A DNA stretch of 8,849 bases from an uncultured Acetatifactor sp. (GTDB lineage Bacteria; Bacillota; Clostridia; Lachnospirales; Lachnospiraceae), in assembly GCA_910589035.1 (NCBI GenBank), contig CAJUSI010000078.1, positions 1-8,849 of the forward strand. The letters are read 5' to 3'. The notes below the pieces were generated by a model. It saw only the letters and a list, made by a program, of their open reading frames with translations. It ran no database searches and was not told where the DNA came from. The translations under genes and the position numbers were made by a program. Of this stretch, positions 1-6,129 are shown piece after piece; the first letter of the stretch is position 1; each line of letters starts with the position of its first letter.

Positions 1-648
1 ATCAAGGGATACGTGGAGGGAATCATGGACGGAGTGGCAGATACGCCGGAGAAGATGGATAAATATATTAAAACCATCTATAATAAGGCAAATGACATGG
101 AGCGCCTGATCAATGAACTGACTTATTATTCCGGTATTGACAATAACAGAATCCCCTATAATTTCCATCGAATCAATGTGGCGGATTATTTTGGAGACTG
201 TGTGGAGGAAGTGGGACTGGATCTGGAACAGAAGAATATTGAATTGAATTATTCCAACCTCACACAGCCTGGCACAATTGTCATTGCGGATCCGGAACAG
301 ATGAAGAAAGTCATTAATAACATTATCAGCAACAGTGTAAAATATCTGGATAAGCCCCGTGGAATAATCGATATTCGAATTCTGAACGAAACGGATTCCA
401 TACGCATTGAAATCGAGGATAATGGCAAGGGGATTGCACAAAAAGATCTGCCGAAGATTTTTGAACGGTTTTACCGTACGGATGCTTCGAGAAATTCAGC
501 TCAGGGCGGCAGCGGTATCGGCTTATCCATTGTACGGAAGATTATAGAAGATCACGGCGGATACATCTGGGCTACCAGCAGAGAAGGAGAAGGTACCTGC
601 ATGCATTTTGTATTGAGAAAATATGTAGAACTGCAGGATGAAAAATAG
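1..648 (+). CDS. Sensor histidine kinase, C-terminal part (5' end outside window)
   Basis: Membrane sensor kinases of this class autophosphorylate a His and pass the phosphate to a partner response regulator. The reading frame is open from base 1, so the gene starts upstream. The first visible residues (IKGYVEGI) are those that normally follow the HisKA H-box, so the phospho-accepting His, any HAMP domain and the sensor domain lie outside. Counting from the first visible codon, the rest of the HisKA dimerisation helices covers about 1-50. The HATPase domain follows, with an N-box around 105-115 (NNIISNSVK), the G1 box DNGKGI at 140-145, the F-box FERFYR at 154-159 and the G2 box GGSGIGLSI at 169-177. 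All ATP-binding boxes look intact. The GTG at 13 is an internal Val codon, not a start. The response regulator gene follows 107 bases downstream and is the likely partner. The input signal cannot be read from this fragment. Confidence 0.93.
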   Translation: MKGYVEGIMDGVADTPEKMDKYIKTIYNKANDMERLINELTYYSGIDNNRIPYNFHRINVADYFGDCVEEVGLDLEQKNIELNYSNLTQPGTIVIADPEQMKKVINNIISNSVKYLDKPRGIIDIRILNETDSIRIEIEDNGKGIAQKDLPKIFERFYRTDASRNSAQGGSGIGLSIVRKIIEDHGGYIWATSREGEGTCMHFVLRKYVELQDEK

Positions 649-755
649 GTAACAACTTAGCGAAAAAAGAAAACAGACAGTAATATAGTCAATAACCGAA
701 GCGTTACGGCAACTACAAAAACAGAGAGGGATACGGGAAAGGCAGGAGCATTGAT

Positions 756-1448
756 ATGAGCAGGATTTTGATTATCGAAGATGAGGTTGCGATTGCGGAT
801 TTGGAAAAGGATTACCTGGAATTAAGCGATTTTCAGGTGGATATCTGCAATAGTGGAGACGAAGGGCTGACCATGGCGCTGAATGGGGAATATAATCTTG
901 TGATTCTGGATTTGATGCTTCCGGGGATGGACGGGTTTGAGGTCTGCCGGAAGATTCGGGAGGATAAAAATATACCTATTCTGATGGTCTCTGCCAAAAA
1001 GGACGATATTGATAAGATCAGAGGCCTGGGACTGGGAGCGGATGACTACATGACGAAGCCTTTCAGTCCCAGTGAGCTGGTGGCAAGAGTAAAGGCACAT
1101 ATGGCCAGGTATGAACGGTTGGTTGGTACCAATCAGAAACCACAGAACGACATTGTGGAAATCCGGGGAATCCGTATTGACAAGACGGCAAGACGTGTTT
1201 ACGTGAATGGTGAGGAAAGAACTTTTACTACAAAGGAGTTTGATCTGCTTACGTTTCTCGCAGAGAATCCCAATCATGTTTATACGAAGGAGGAGCTGTT
1301 CCGGGAAATCTGGGATATGGATTCTATCGGAGATATCGCAACCGTTACCGTGCATATCAAGAAAATACGGGAAAAGATAGAAAAAGATACCGCAAAGCCG
1401 CAGTATATTGAGACAATCTGGGGAGTTGGGTACCGGTTCAAAGTATAA
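756..1448 (+). CDS. OmpR/PhoB-family two-component response regulator
   Basis: This is a cytoplasmic DNA-binding regulator activated by phosphotransfer, most likely from the kinase encoded just upstream. At 230 residues it has the usual family length. The receiver domain spans about 3-115. It shows the acidic pair E8/D9, phospho-acceptor D52 (in LVILDLMLPG), the switch Ser79 (MVSAK), Tyr98 and the conserved Lys101 (MTKPF). The C-terminal winged-helix domain spans about 135-229, with a recognition-helix region near TVTVHIKKIREKI and the wing hairpin ending GVGYRFKV. The ATG at 756 is well supported by AGGAG at 744-748, seven bases upstream. The kinase-then-regulator order is the reverse of the commoner arrangement. 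The domain pattern resembles VanR- and PhoB-type proteins, but no van or pho target genes are adjacent, so I give no symbol. Its targets are unknown. Confidence 0.95.
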   Translation: MSRILIIEDEVAIADLEKDYLELSDFQVDICNSGDEGLTMALNGEYNLVILDLMLPGMDGFEVCRKIREDKNIPILMVSAKKDDIDKIRGLGLGADDYMTKPFSPSELVARVKAHMARYERLVGTNQKPQNDIVEIRGIRIDKTARRVYVNGEERTFTTKEFDLLTFLAENPNHVYTKEELFREIWDMDSIGDIATVTVHIKKIREKIEKDTAKPQYIETIWGVGYRFKV

Positions 1449-1477
1449 TCGAAAGACAGTAACGTTATGCAAAAGCA

Positions 1478-1509
1478 TCCCCGGGCTGATAATGGCCCGG
1501 GGATATTTG
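1478..1509 (+). terminator. Candidate intrinsic terminator after the response regulator
   Basis: A GC-rich inverted repeat pairs CCCGGGC (1481-1487) with GCCCGGG (1496-1502) around an 8-base loop. AT at 1478-1479 can also pair with AT at 1503-1504 past a bulged C. The following ATATTTGT is only a weak U tract, so termination may be partial. Its place 30 bases past the stop codon fits the end of the two-component operon. Confidence 0.5.
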
Positions 1510-1519
1510 TAAAAAGCAG

Positions 1520-1548
1520 TTTTCAAAGGGAGAATCATCTGGTAATAT
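1520..1548 (+). promoter_or_regulatory. Possible sigma-A promoter for the RNA-modification genes
   Basis: TTTTCA at 1520-1525 and TAATAT at 1543-1548 are separated by 17 bases. Each hexamer matches 4 of 6 positions of the housekeeping consensus. It lies just downstream of the candidate terminator and about 120 bases before the methyltransferase gene, a sensible position. AT-rich matches of this quality also arise by chance. Confidence 0.3.
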
Positions 1549-1559
1549 ATAGGAAACAG

Positions 1560-1585
1560 CTGCCGGGCTGCTTTTGAGCAGGCAG
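1560..1585 (+). other. Small leader hairpin upstream of the methyltransferase gene
   Basis: CTGCT (1568-1572) and AGCAG (1577-1581) form a stem around the loop TTTG. The outer arms CTGC (1560-1563) and GCAG (1582-1585) can extend it across a one-sided internal loop. There is no T tract after it, so it does not look like a terminator. It would sit in the 5' untranslated leader if the promoter at 1520-1548 is real. No function can be assigned. Confidence 0.3.
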
Positions 1586-1618
1586 TCTGAACATTTTGCA
1601 ATGTGAATTAAGTATATT

Positions 1619-1624
1619 GGAGGG
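1619..1624 (+). promoter_or_regulatory. Shine-Dalgarno-like GGAGGG affecting the start choice of the methyltransferase gene
   Basis: GGAGGG is the strongest ribosome-binding-like sequence near the start of the methyltransferase gene. It is 10 bases before an in-frame GTG at 1635, which would add 11 residues to the protein annotated from the ATG at 1668. The ATG itself has only a weak GGGG at 1658-1661. Family alignment favours the ATG and Shine-Dalgarno strength favours the GTG. Confidence 0.4.
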
Positions 1625-1667
1625 ACTCTCAGAAGTGATAAAAGGGGATGCAGAATCGGGGCATGGG

Positions 1668-3326
1668 ATGCTTCCGGAAGTGTTTCAGCAGAGAATGCGG
1701 CGAATGCTGGGTGAGGAGTATATTTCTTTTCTCGAAGCCTTTCAGAGGGAGAGTCATCATGGGCTGCGCCTGAATCCGTTAAAGACAGGATTGGACGGAC
1801 AAAGTGCTGCGGAAAAGTATGGGGCAGCGCAGGGGAAAGATACAGGCTTTGCTCATCTGACACCAGTGTCATGGGCGGAGAACGGTTATTATTACCCTTC
1901 CTCGGACCAACCAGGCAGGCATCCGCTTCATGAAGCAGGGATATATTATATTCAGGAACCCAGTGCTATGGTGCCTGCTGAATTGCTGGACGCGAAGCCA
2001 GGAGAGCTTATATTGGATCTCTGTGCGGCACCGGGAGGGAAAAGTACGCAGATTGCGGCAAAAATGAGAGGAAGCGGATTTCTGCTGTGTAATGAAATTC
2101 ATTCTGCAAGGGCGAAGATTCTGTCGGAGAATATAGAGCGTATGGGGATCTGTAATGCCTGTGTCACCAATGAGCCGCCGGAGCATCTGGCGGAGTCGTT
2201 TCCGGAATATTTTGACAGGATACTGGTGGATGCCCCCTGTTCCGGCGAGGGGATGTTTCGCAAAAAGGAAGAGGCCTGCGGGGAATGGAGCCAGGAGAAT
2301 GTGGAACTGTGCGCCCGCAGGCAGGACGGAATCCTGGATTGTGCCGCAAGGATGCTTCGGCCCGGAGGAATTCTTGTGTATTCTACCTGCACCTTTGCCC
2401 CGGAAGAAAATGAGGGAAGCGTCAGCAGATTTCTGGGAAGGCATCGGGAATTCTCACTTTTACCGGTGGACAAGAACCGTCTGGGACTGACAGGAGCCGA
2501 CGGTGTGCCGGAATGGGTAGAGGAGCCGATGGAGGGAATGGAAAATGCGCTGCGGCTGTGGCCCCAGAGAATAAGCGGAGAGGGACATTTTGCTGCCATT
2601 ATGAAGAAGGCGGAGGCAGCCTCGGGGGAAATCTGTCATGGGGCGGACTGTTTTGAGGAAGAGCGCGGTACAAGGAACTGTCCGGAAGAAAAATACAGTA
2701 TGGCAAACTGTATGAAGGAAGGGGGCGGCAGGCCGGCACGGAGCAAAGCAGGTGCACGGGCAAGAAGAAAAGAAGAGAAAGAGAAGGAATTACAGGATTT
2801 AAGTTTGTTTTGCAGAGAGAATCTGAAGCTTTCAAGCTTTGAGAATATTGACTCGGGTGTATTCTTTTCACCAGAAGAAAACAGATCGAAAGAACAGGAA
2901 GAGAAGGAGCGCCAGCAGAATTGGGATGGTGTGGACATTGCGGAAGCTTTGGGCAGGGCTGTGGGGATGAAAGGAAAACTGCAGATTATTCGGTTTGGAG
3001 ATAATCTCTATCTGGCTCCGGCGGAAATGCCGCCGCTGAAAAGACTGAAGGTACTGCGCCCCGGTCTGCACCTGGGTGAGCTGAAGAAAAATCGTTTTGA
3101 GCCTTCTCACGCGCTGGCACTGGCGCTGGTACCGAAAGCGGCTGCGCACAGATGGGAAATGAAGGCTGACAGTGCGGAGGTAATGAATTATCTGAAAGGG
3201 CAGGCTTTTTCCGCAGAGGGCGAAAAGGGATGGTACCTGATCTGTGTGGATGATTTCGGCATGGGATGGGGTAAGCTGTCCGGAGGGATGATGAAAAATC
3301 ATTATCCCAGGGGATTGAGAAAATAA
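1668..3326 (+). CDS. RsmF-like RNA m5C methyltransferase (NOL1/NOP2/Sun family)
   Basis: This family transfers a methyl group from S-adenosylmethionine to C5 of a cytosine in RNA, usually 16S rRNA in RsmF proteins. Numbered from the ATG at 1668 (552 residues), an N-terminal domain begins MLPEVFQQRM, the usual family beginning. The SAM-binding loop DLCAAPGGKS lies at about 117-126. The VDAPCSGEG motif follows with Cys191, and the catalytic Cys241 sits in YSTCTF. An RsmF-type C-terminal domain occupies about 422-552, with GWGK near the end. Both catalytic cysteines are present, so the enzyme should be active. The protein is longer than the roughly 450-480 residues I expect for the family. The excess is a charged Lys/Glu-rich linker at about 313-421. 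The start is uncertain: a GTG at 1635 with GGAGGG upstream and a TTG at 1596 are in frame. The RNA target cannot be fixed from sequence, so the symbol is left empty. Confidence 0.9.
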   Translation: MLPEVFQQRMRRMLGEEYISFLEAFQRESHHGLRLNPLKTGLDGQSAAEKYGAAQGKDTGFAHLTPVSWAENGYYYPSSDQPGRHPLHEAGIYYIQEPSAMVPAELLDAKPGELILDLCAAPGGKSTQIAAKMRGSGFLLCNEIHSARAKILSENIERMGICNACVTNEPPEHLAESFPEYFDRILVDAPCSGEGMFRKKEEACGEWSQENVELCARRQDGILDCAARMLRPGGILVYSTCTFAPEENEGSVSRFLGRHREFSLLPVDKNRLGLTGADGVPEWVEEPMEGMENALRLWPQRISGEGHFAAIMKKAEAASGEICHGADCFEEERGTRNCPEEKYSMANCMKEGGGRPARSKAGARARRKEEKEKELQDLSLFCRENLKLSSFENIDSGVFFSPEENRSKEQEEKERQQNWDGVDIAEALGRAVGMKGKLQIIRFGDNLYLAPAEMPPLKRLKVLRPGLHLGELKKNRFEPSHALALALVPKAAAHRWEMKADSAEVMNYLKGQAFSAEGEKGWYLICVDDFGMGWGKLSGGMMKNHYPRGLRK

Positions 3327-3422
3327 TTATTCAAGATTTATCTCTGCTTTTTCCTTTGGCGGGATAGGAGGCGGCAATCGGAAAACAGTATGGACACATG
3401 CTGAAAATGAAAGGGCATCAGG

Positions 3423-4154
3423 ATGAAAACGGAAGTTCTCTATGAAGACGAATGGGTGGCAGTGGTGTATAAGCCTGCCGGCCTGGCCACGCAGACGGCA
3501 CGAATGGGGGAGCCGGATGTGGTCAGTGAGTTGAAAAATTATCTGTACCGCGCGAATCCATCCCCGGCCGGGCTTTCCGGCGGGGCTGCCCCGTATCTGG
3601 GGACGATTCATCGCCTGGATCAGCCTGTGGAAGGGCTGTTGGTTTTTGCAAAAAATGAGAAGGCTGCGGCTGTTTTGAGCGGACAGCTGCAAAAGCAGGA
3701 AGGGAGTTCTTTTTCAAAACGATATTATGCTGTGCTTTGCGGACAGCCGGCGGAACGGAAAGGGAAACTGATAAATAAATTATATCGGGACAATGGCGGC
3801 AGAGCAGTCATTGTGGAGGAGTCTTCGGAGGAAGGGAACCGCTTTGGGGCACGCAGGGCGGTGCTATACTATGAAATTCTGGAGACCTGTGAGGGATTGG
3901 CACTGGCGGATATCAGAATTGAGACGGGACGTTTTCATCAGATTCGTGCACAGATGGCTTACTCGGGGACTCCGATTGTGGGAGACAGAAAATATGGGAA
4001 TAAAGAGTCTGAAGAGGCCGCCAAAAGATATCATGTCCGAAATACGGCGCTCTGTGCCTATAGCCTGGAATTCCGACATCCTGTTACAAAAGAGAAAATG
4101 AGCTTACAAACGCAGCCAAGAGCAGAGGTATTTTCCTTTTTTTCACAGTTATGA
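3423..4154 (+). CDS. RluA-family RNA pseudouridine synthase
   Basis: These enzymes convert uridine to pseudouridine in rRNA or tRNA without a cofactor. The 243-residue protein is a bare catalytic domain without an S4 RNA-binding domain. It opens with the usual strand and loop VLYEDEWVAVVYKPAG (6-20). The active-site motif HRLDQPVEG lies at 63-71, with catalytic Asp66 preceded by conserved Arg64. SKRYYAVLCG at 98-107 and the late motif TGRFHQIRAQMA at 168-179 match the family, as does GDRKYG at 187-192. After HRLD the common form is R-x-T-S-G, whereas here it is QPVEG, typical of a subgroup with undefined targets. The ATG at 3423 has an AAGGG-like site about 8 bases upstream. An in-frame TGA closes the frame just before it. 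The gene lies 96 bases after the rRNA methyltransferase gene, possibly co-transcribed with it, since I see no terminator between them. Confidence 0.92.
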   Translation: MKTEVLYEDEWVAVVYKPAGLATQTARMGEPDVVSELKNYLYRANPSPAGLSGGAAPYLGTIHRLDQPVEGLLVFAKNEKAAAVLSGQLQKQEGSSFSKRYYAVLCGQPAERKGKLINKLYRDNGGRAVIVEESSEEGNRFGARRAVLYYEILETCEGLALADIRIETGRFHQIRAQMAYSGTPIVGDRKYGNKESEEAAKRYHVRNTALCAYSLEFRHPVTKEKMSLQTQPRAEVFSFFSQL

Positions 4155-4212
4155 ACAGAAATAAAATCTACCATACTATATAGAAGAAAGAAAAGGATGG
4201 CAGGCATTGGTT

Positions 4213-5265
4213 ATGGTAGAGAAAATCAGAGAGAACACAATGATCGTACTGCTCCTGACATCGGGAGCAGTTTATTTTTTCCTGAAATTTATTGCGCCGC
4301 TTACGGCGCCGGTTCTTACGGCCATGTTATTTGTGACAATTTTCGGTCCTTTACTGCAGAAATTGCAGAGGAAACTCAAGATTCATCGACAGATAGGCGC
4401 TATCTTTCTCCTTTTGCTGGCATGCGGAATTCTGGCGGCGCTGATATGGATCCTTTTTTCCTGGATTGTAGGGAGTCTCCCAGAACTGTTGAACAGGCTG
4501 GATTCGCTGGAAATGGAATTGTCCAACTTTGTTCATGACATCTGCAATGTGGTGGGCAGGACTTTGGGAATAGATAATCTGTATCTGGAAGAACTTCTTC
4601 TCACAGGGATTCAGGAAGGAATGGATTATTTTCAGCTGGAACTTCTGCCGGGGATGCTTTCTCAGTCTCTGACCTATGTGAAGACAGTGGCCGCAGTGGG
4701 AGGATTTCTGGTTACGTTTCTGATTGCCACCGTGCTGCTTGCAAAGGATTATGACGATATTATGAATCGGCTGCTGGACAGGGAGGAGTGCTATGTCTAT
4801 CTGGAGATTATCTGTGGAATTATACGATATATTGCTACCTATATAAAGGCACAGATTATTATTATGAGCATTATTGCCGTGCTGGCAGCTGCAGTATTGG
4901 GAGTCAGCGGGATACAGTATGGTATATTATGGGGACTGCTGGCGGGAATTCTGGATGCGCTGCCCTTTATTGGAACAGGAGTTGTGCTGGTTCCTCTGGG
5001 CATACAGCAGTTTTTTTACGGGAATTATATGACAGCAATTATCTGTATACTGGTATACGTAGCATGCATTTTTATACGGGAGATTCTGGAACCCAAATTA
5101 ATTGGCAGGAAGCTGGGCGTATCCCCCATTGCGATTTTACTGTCTATATATGCAGGAATTAAGCTGTTTGGACTCTGGGGAATTATCGGCGGTCCGCTGG
5201 GGTTTGTCATTATTTATCAGATTTGGCTGAGTATAGAAGGGAGAGGACATCTTCGGAATTGTTGA
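4213..5265 (+). CDS. AI-2E/PerM-family polytopic membrane protein
   Basis: Members of this family are integral membrane proteins. The name comes from a proposed role in exporting the quorum signal AI-2, but others act as ion antiporters, so the substrate here is open. Taking the ATG at 4213 gives 350 residues, the normal size. Hydrophobic segments lie at roughly 10-48, 62-87, 158-178 and 203-340. The hallmark C-terminal block is present: DALPFIGTG near 248-256, EPKLIGRKLGVSP near 293-305, and a Gly-rich GIIGGPLG near 323-330. The soluble stretch between 90 and 155 is also typical. A TTG at 4207 is in frame and could be used. AGG near 4194-4196 would serve the TTG and GGCAGG at 4199-4204 the ATG. 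The gene is followed by a roughly 115-base untranslated stretch and a strong terminator, so it is probably the last gene of its transcript. Confidence 0.9.
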   Translation: MVEKIRENTMIVLLLTSGAVYFFLKFIAPLTAPVLTAMLFVTIFGPLLQKLQRKLKIHRQIGAIFLLLLACGILAALIWILFSWIVGSLPELLNRLDSLEMELSNFVHDICNVVGRTLGIDNLYLEELLLTGIQEGMDYFQLELLPGMLSQSLTYVKTVAAVGGFLVTFLIATVLLAKDYDDIMNRLLDREECYVYLEIICGIIRYIATYIKAQIIIMSIIAVLAAAVLGVSGIQYGILWGLLAGILDALPFIGTGVVLVPLGIQQFFYGNYMTAIICILVYVACIFIREILEPKLIGRKLGVSPIAILLSIYAGIKLFGLWGIIGGPLGFVIIYQIWLSIEGRGHLRNC

Positions 5266-5381
5266 CGGAGCAATGGCCCCAGTGGATGCCAGAGCATTGG
5301 CAGAATACGGAACGGGTCGTTTCGGAATGAGATATCCCGTACATTTTACTGCCTGGATAGGCGGGCAGAATATTTTGTAGG
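5266..5381 (+). other. Untranslated stretch with small hairpins between the AI-2E-family gene and its terminator
   Basis: No recognised gene is present. Two short inverted repeats are visible: ACGGG (5312-5316) with CCCGT (5336-5340), and CTGCC (5349-5353) with GGCAG (5364-5368). The second competes with an inner GCCT/AGGC hairpin. Together with the terminator just downstream this would make a folded 3' untranslated region. It also contains a 35-codon open frame from the ATG at 5273, without a convincing ribosome binding site. Confidence 0.35.
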
Positions 5382-5426
5382 AAGAGAATCCTGTCAGCAG
5401 ATTGTTGCGAAACAGGATTCTTTTTT
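5382..5426 (+). terminator. Strong intrinsic terminator
   Basis: AGAATCCTGT (5385-5394) and ACAGGATTCT (5412-5421) form a perfect 10-base-pair stem, extendable by A-T pairs on the outside. The 17-base loop can partly pair internally. A run of six T follows at 5421-5426. It separates the AI-2E-family gene from the sigma-factor operon. This is the best-supported regulatory element in the window. Confidence 0.88.
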
Positions 5427-5508
5427 AAAACCTTTTTTAGATGAAAACGATTATATTATTAGGAAAGCACATTTTGACAGACTTGAATTGCTGTGAAAAT
5501 GATACAGA

Positions 5509-5513
5509 GGAGG
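5509..5513 (+). promoter_or_regulatory. Ribosome binding site fixing the GTG start of the sigma-factor gene
   Basis: GGAGG lies only 4 bases before the GTG at 5518, a tight spacing. A stop codon (TGA at 5500-5502) closes the frame upstream and no other start codon lies between, so this GTG is the only reasonable start. Confidence 0.75.
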
Positions 5514-5517
5514 GGCT

Positions 5518-6129
5518 GTGGAAGAGCGTCATTGGATACATGCCATTCAGAAAGGAGATAAGAAATATCTTCAGGATATCGCCGAGAAATATTATGACGA
5601 TATCTTTCGTTTCTGCGCCTTTCAGACGGGCAGCCGGGAGGAGGCATATGATTTGACGCAGGAAACCTTTCTGCGGTTTATCCGGTATGTGGAAGGATAC
5701 CGGGACAGGAACCTGAAAGGGTATCTGCTGACTATAGCTATGAATGTGTGCAGGAATTATCTGAAGGAAAAGGGGAGGGAATCCAAAAGATCCTTTTTCG
5801 GAAGCCGGTCAATGAATGAAGAGCTTGGAAGAGAAGGGGAACTGCAGCCGGCAGCGGAGGATTTATGTGAGTGGAAGCAGGAGCTGTCGGAACAATCCTG
5901 TCCCGAACGGCAGGTGATAGAAGCGGATGTTCACCACAGATTGATGCAGGCTCTGGCACAGCTGCCTGAAATACAGAGAGAAGCTATTTTACTGCATTAT
6001 CTGTATGAATTGAAGTACCATGAAATAGGAACTATGACAGGAGTGTCGGTTTCAACGGTGAAGTCCCGGGTGAAACAGGGAGTGGAGAAACTGCAGAATT
6101 TACTGAGAAGGGAGGATTTTCTGGATTGA
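5518..6129 (+). CDS. ECF-type sigma-70 family RNA polymerase sigma factor
   Basis: This is an alternative sigma factor that directs RNA polymerase to a small set of promoters, often its own included. The 203-residue protein has the two-domain ECF layout. Region 2 covers about 22-88, with YYDDIFRFC, the core-binding helix DLTQETFLRF (45-54) and the -10-reading helix ending NVCRNYLKEKGR. A variable acidic linker spans about 89-139. Region 4 covers about 140-196, with LPEIQREAI and the helix-turn-helix HEIGTMTGVSVSTVKSR that reads the -35 element. Regions 1 and 3 are absent, as expected for ECF factors. Its stop codon overlaps the TTG start of the next gene by 4 bases. A membrane protein and ABC transporter genes follow in one tight run, so transporter expression is probably under its control. 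I see no zinc-finger anti-sigma gene next to it. I cannot read its ECF subgroup or target promoter with confidence. Confidence 0.92.
   Translation: MEERHWIHAIQKGDKKYLQDIAEKYYDDIFRFCAFQTGSREEAYDLTQETFLRFIRYVEGYRDRNLKGYLLTIAMNVCRNYLKEKGRESKRSFFGSRSMNEELGREGELQPAAEDLCEWKQELSEQSCPERQVIEADVHHRLMQALAQLPEIQREAILLHYLYELKYHEIGTMTGVSVSTVKSRVKQGVEKLQNLLRREDFLD
6108..6116 (+). promoter_or_regulatory. Ribosome binding site supporting the TTG start of the membrane-protein gene
   Basis: AAGGGAGGA inside the end of the sigma-factor gene lies 9 bases before the TTG at 6126, close to ideal spacing. It favours this start over the ATG at 6156, which has only a diffuse GGAAAGAG-like site upstream. Confidence 0.65.

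Noticed and set aside
1..1448. Vancomycin-resistance type VanS/VanR pair
   Set aside because: The regulator resembles VanR only at the level of the general OmpR family. No vanHAX-type genes or other resistance genes are next to it.
822..1601. Long antisense open frame (259 codons) opposite the response regulator
   Set aside because: It lies opposite a gene with complete family motifs. Its translation has no recognisable domain and is rich in Pro, His and Cys in the manner of a complementary-strand shadow. No ribosome binding site was apparent.
1869..2599. Antisense open frames opposite the methyltransferase gene
   Set aside because: Their translations show no domain, and the sense frame carries all catalytic motifs of the methyltransferase.
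4197..4538. 113-codon open frame in another frame at the start of the AI-2E-family gene
   Set aside because: It overlaps the clearly hydrophobic, family-matching membrane protein, and its own translation shows no domain or membrane segment.
5273..5380. Small open frame of 35 codons after the AI-2E-family gene
   Set aside because: Its only Shine-Dalgarno-like GGAG is 2 bases before the ATG, the translation is not recognised, and an open frame of this length is expected by chance.
5474..5505. Perfect TTGACA hexamer upstream of the sigma gene as a housekeeping promoter
   Set aside because: No good -10 lies at 16-18 bases. The nearest match, GAAAAT at 5495-5500, has a 15-base spacer and would start transcription on top of the ribosome binding site.
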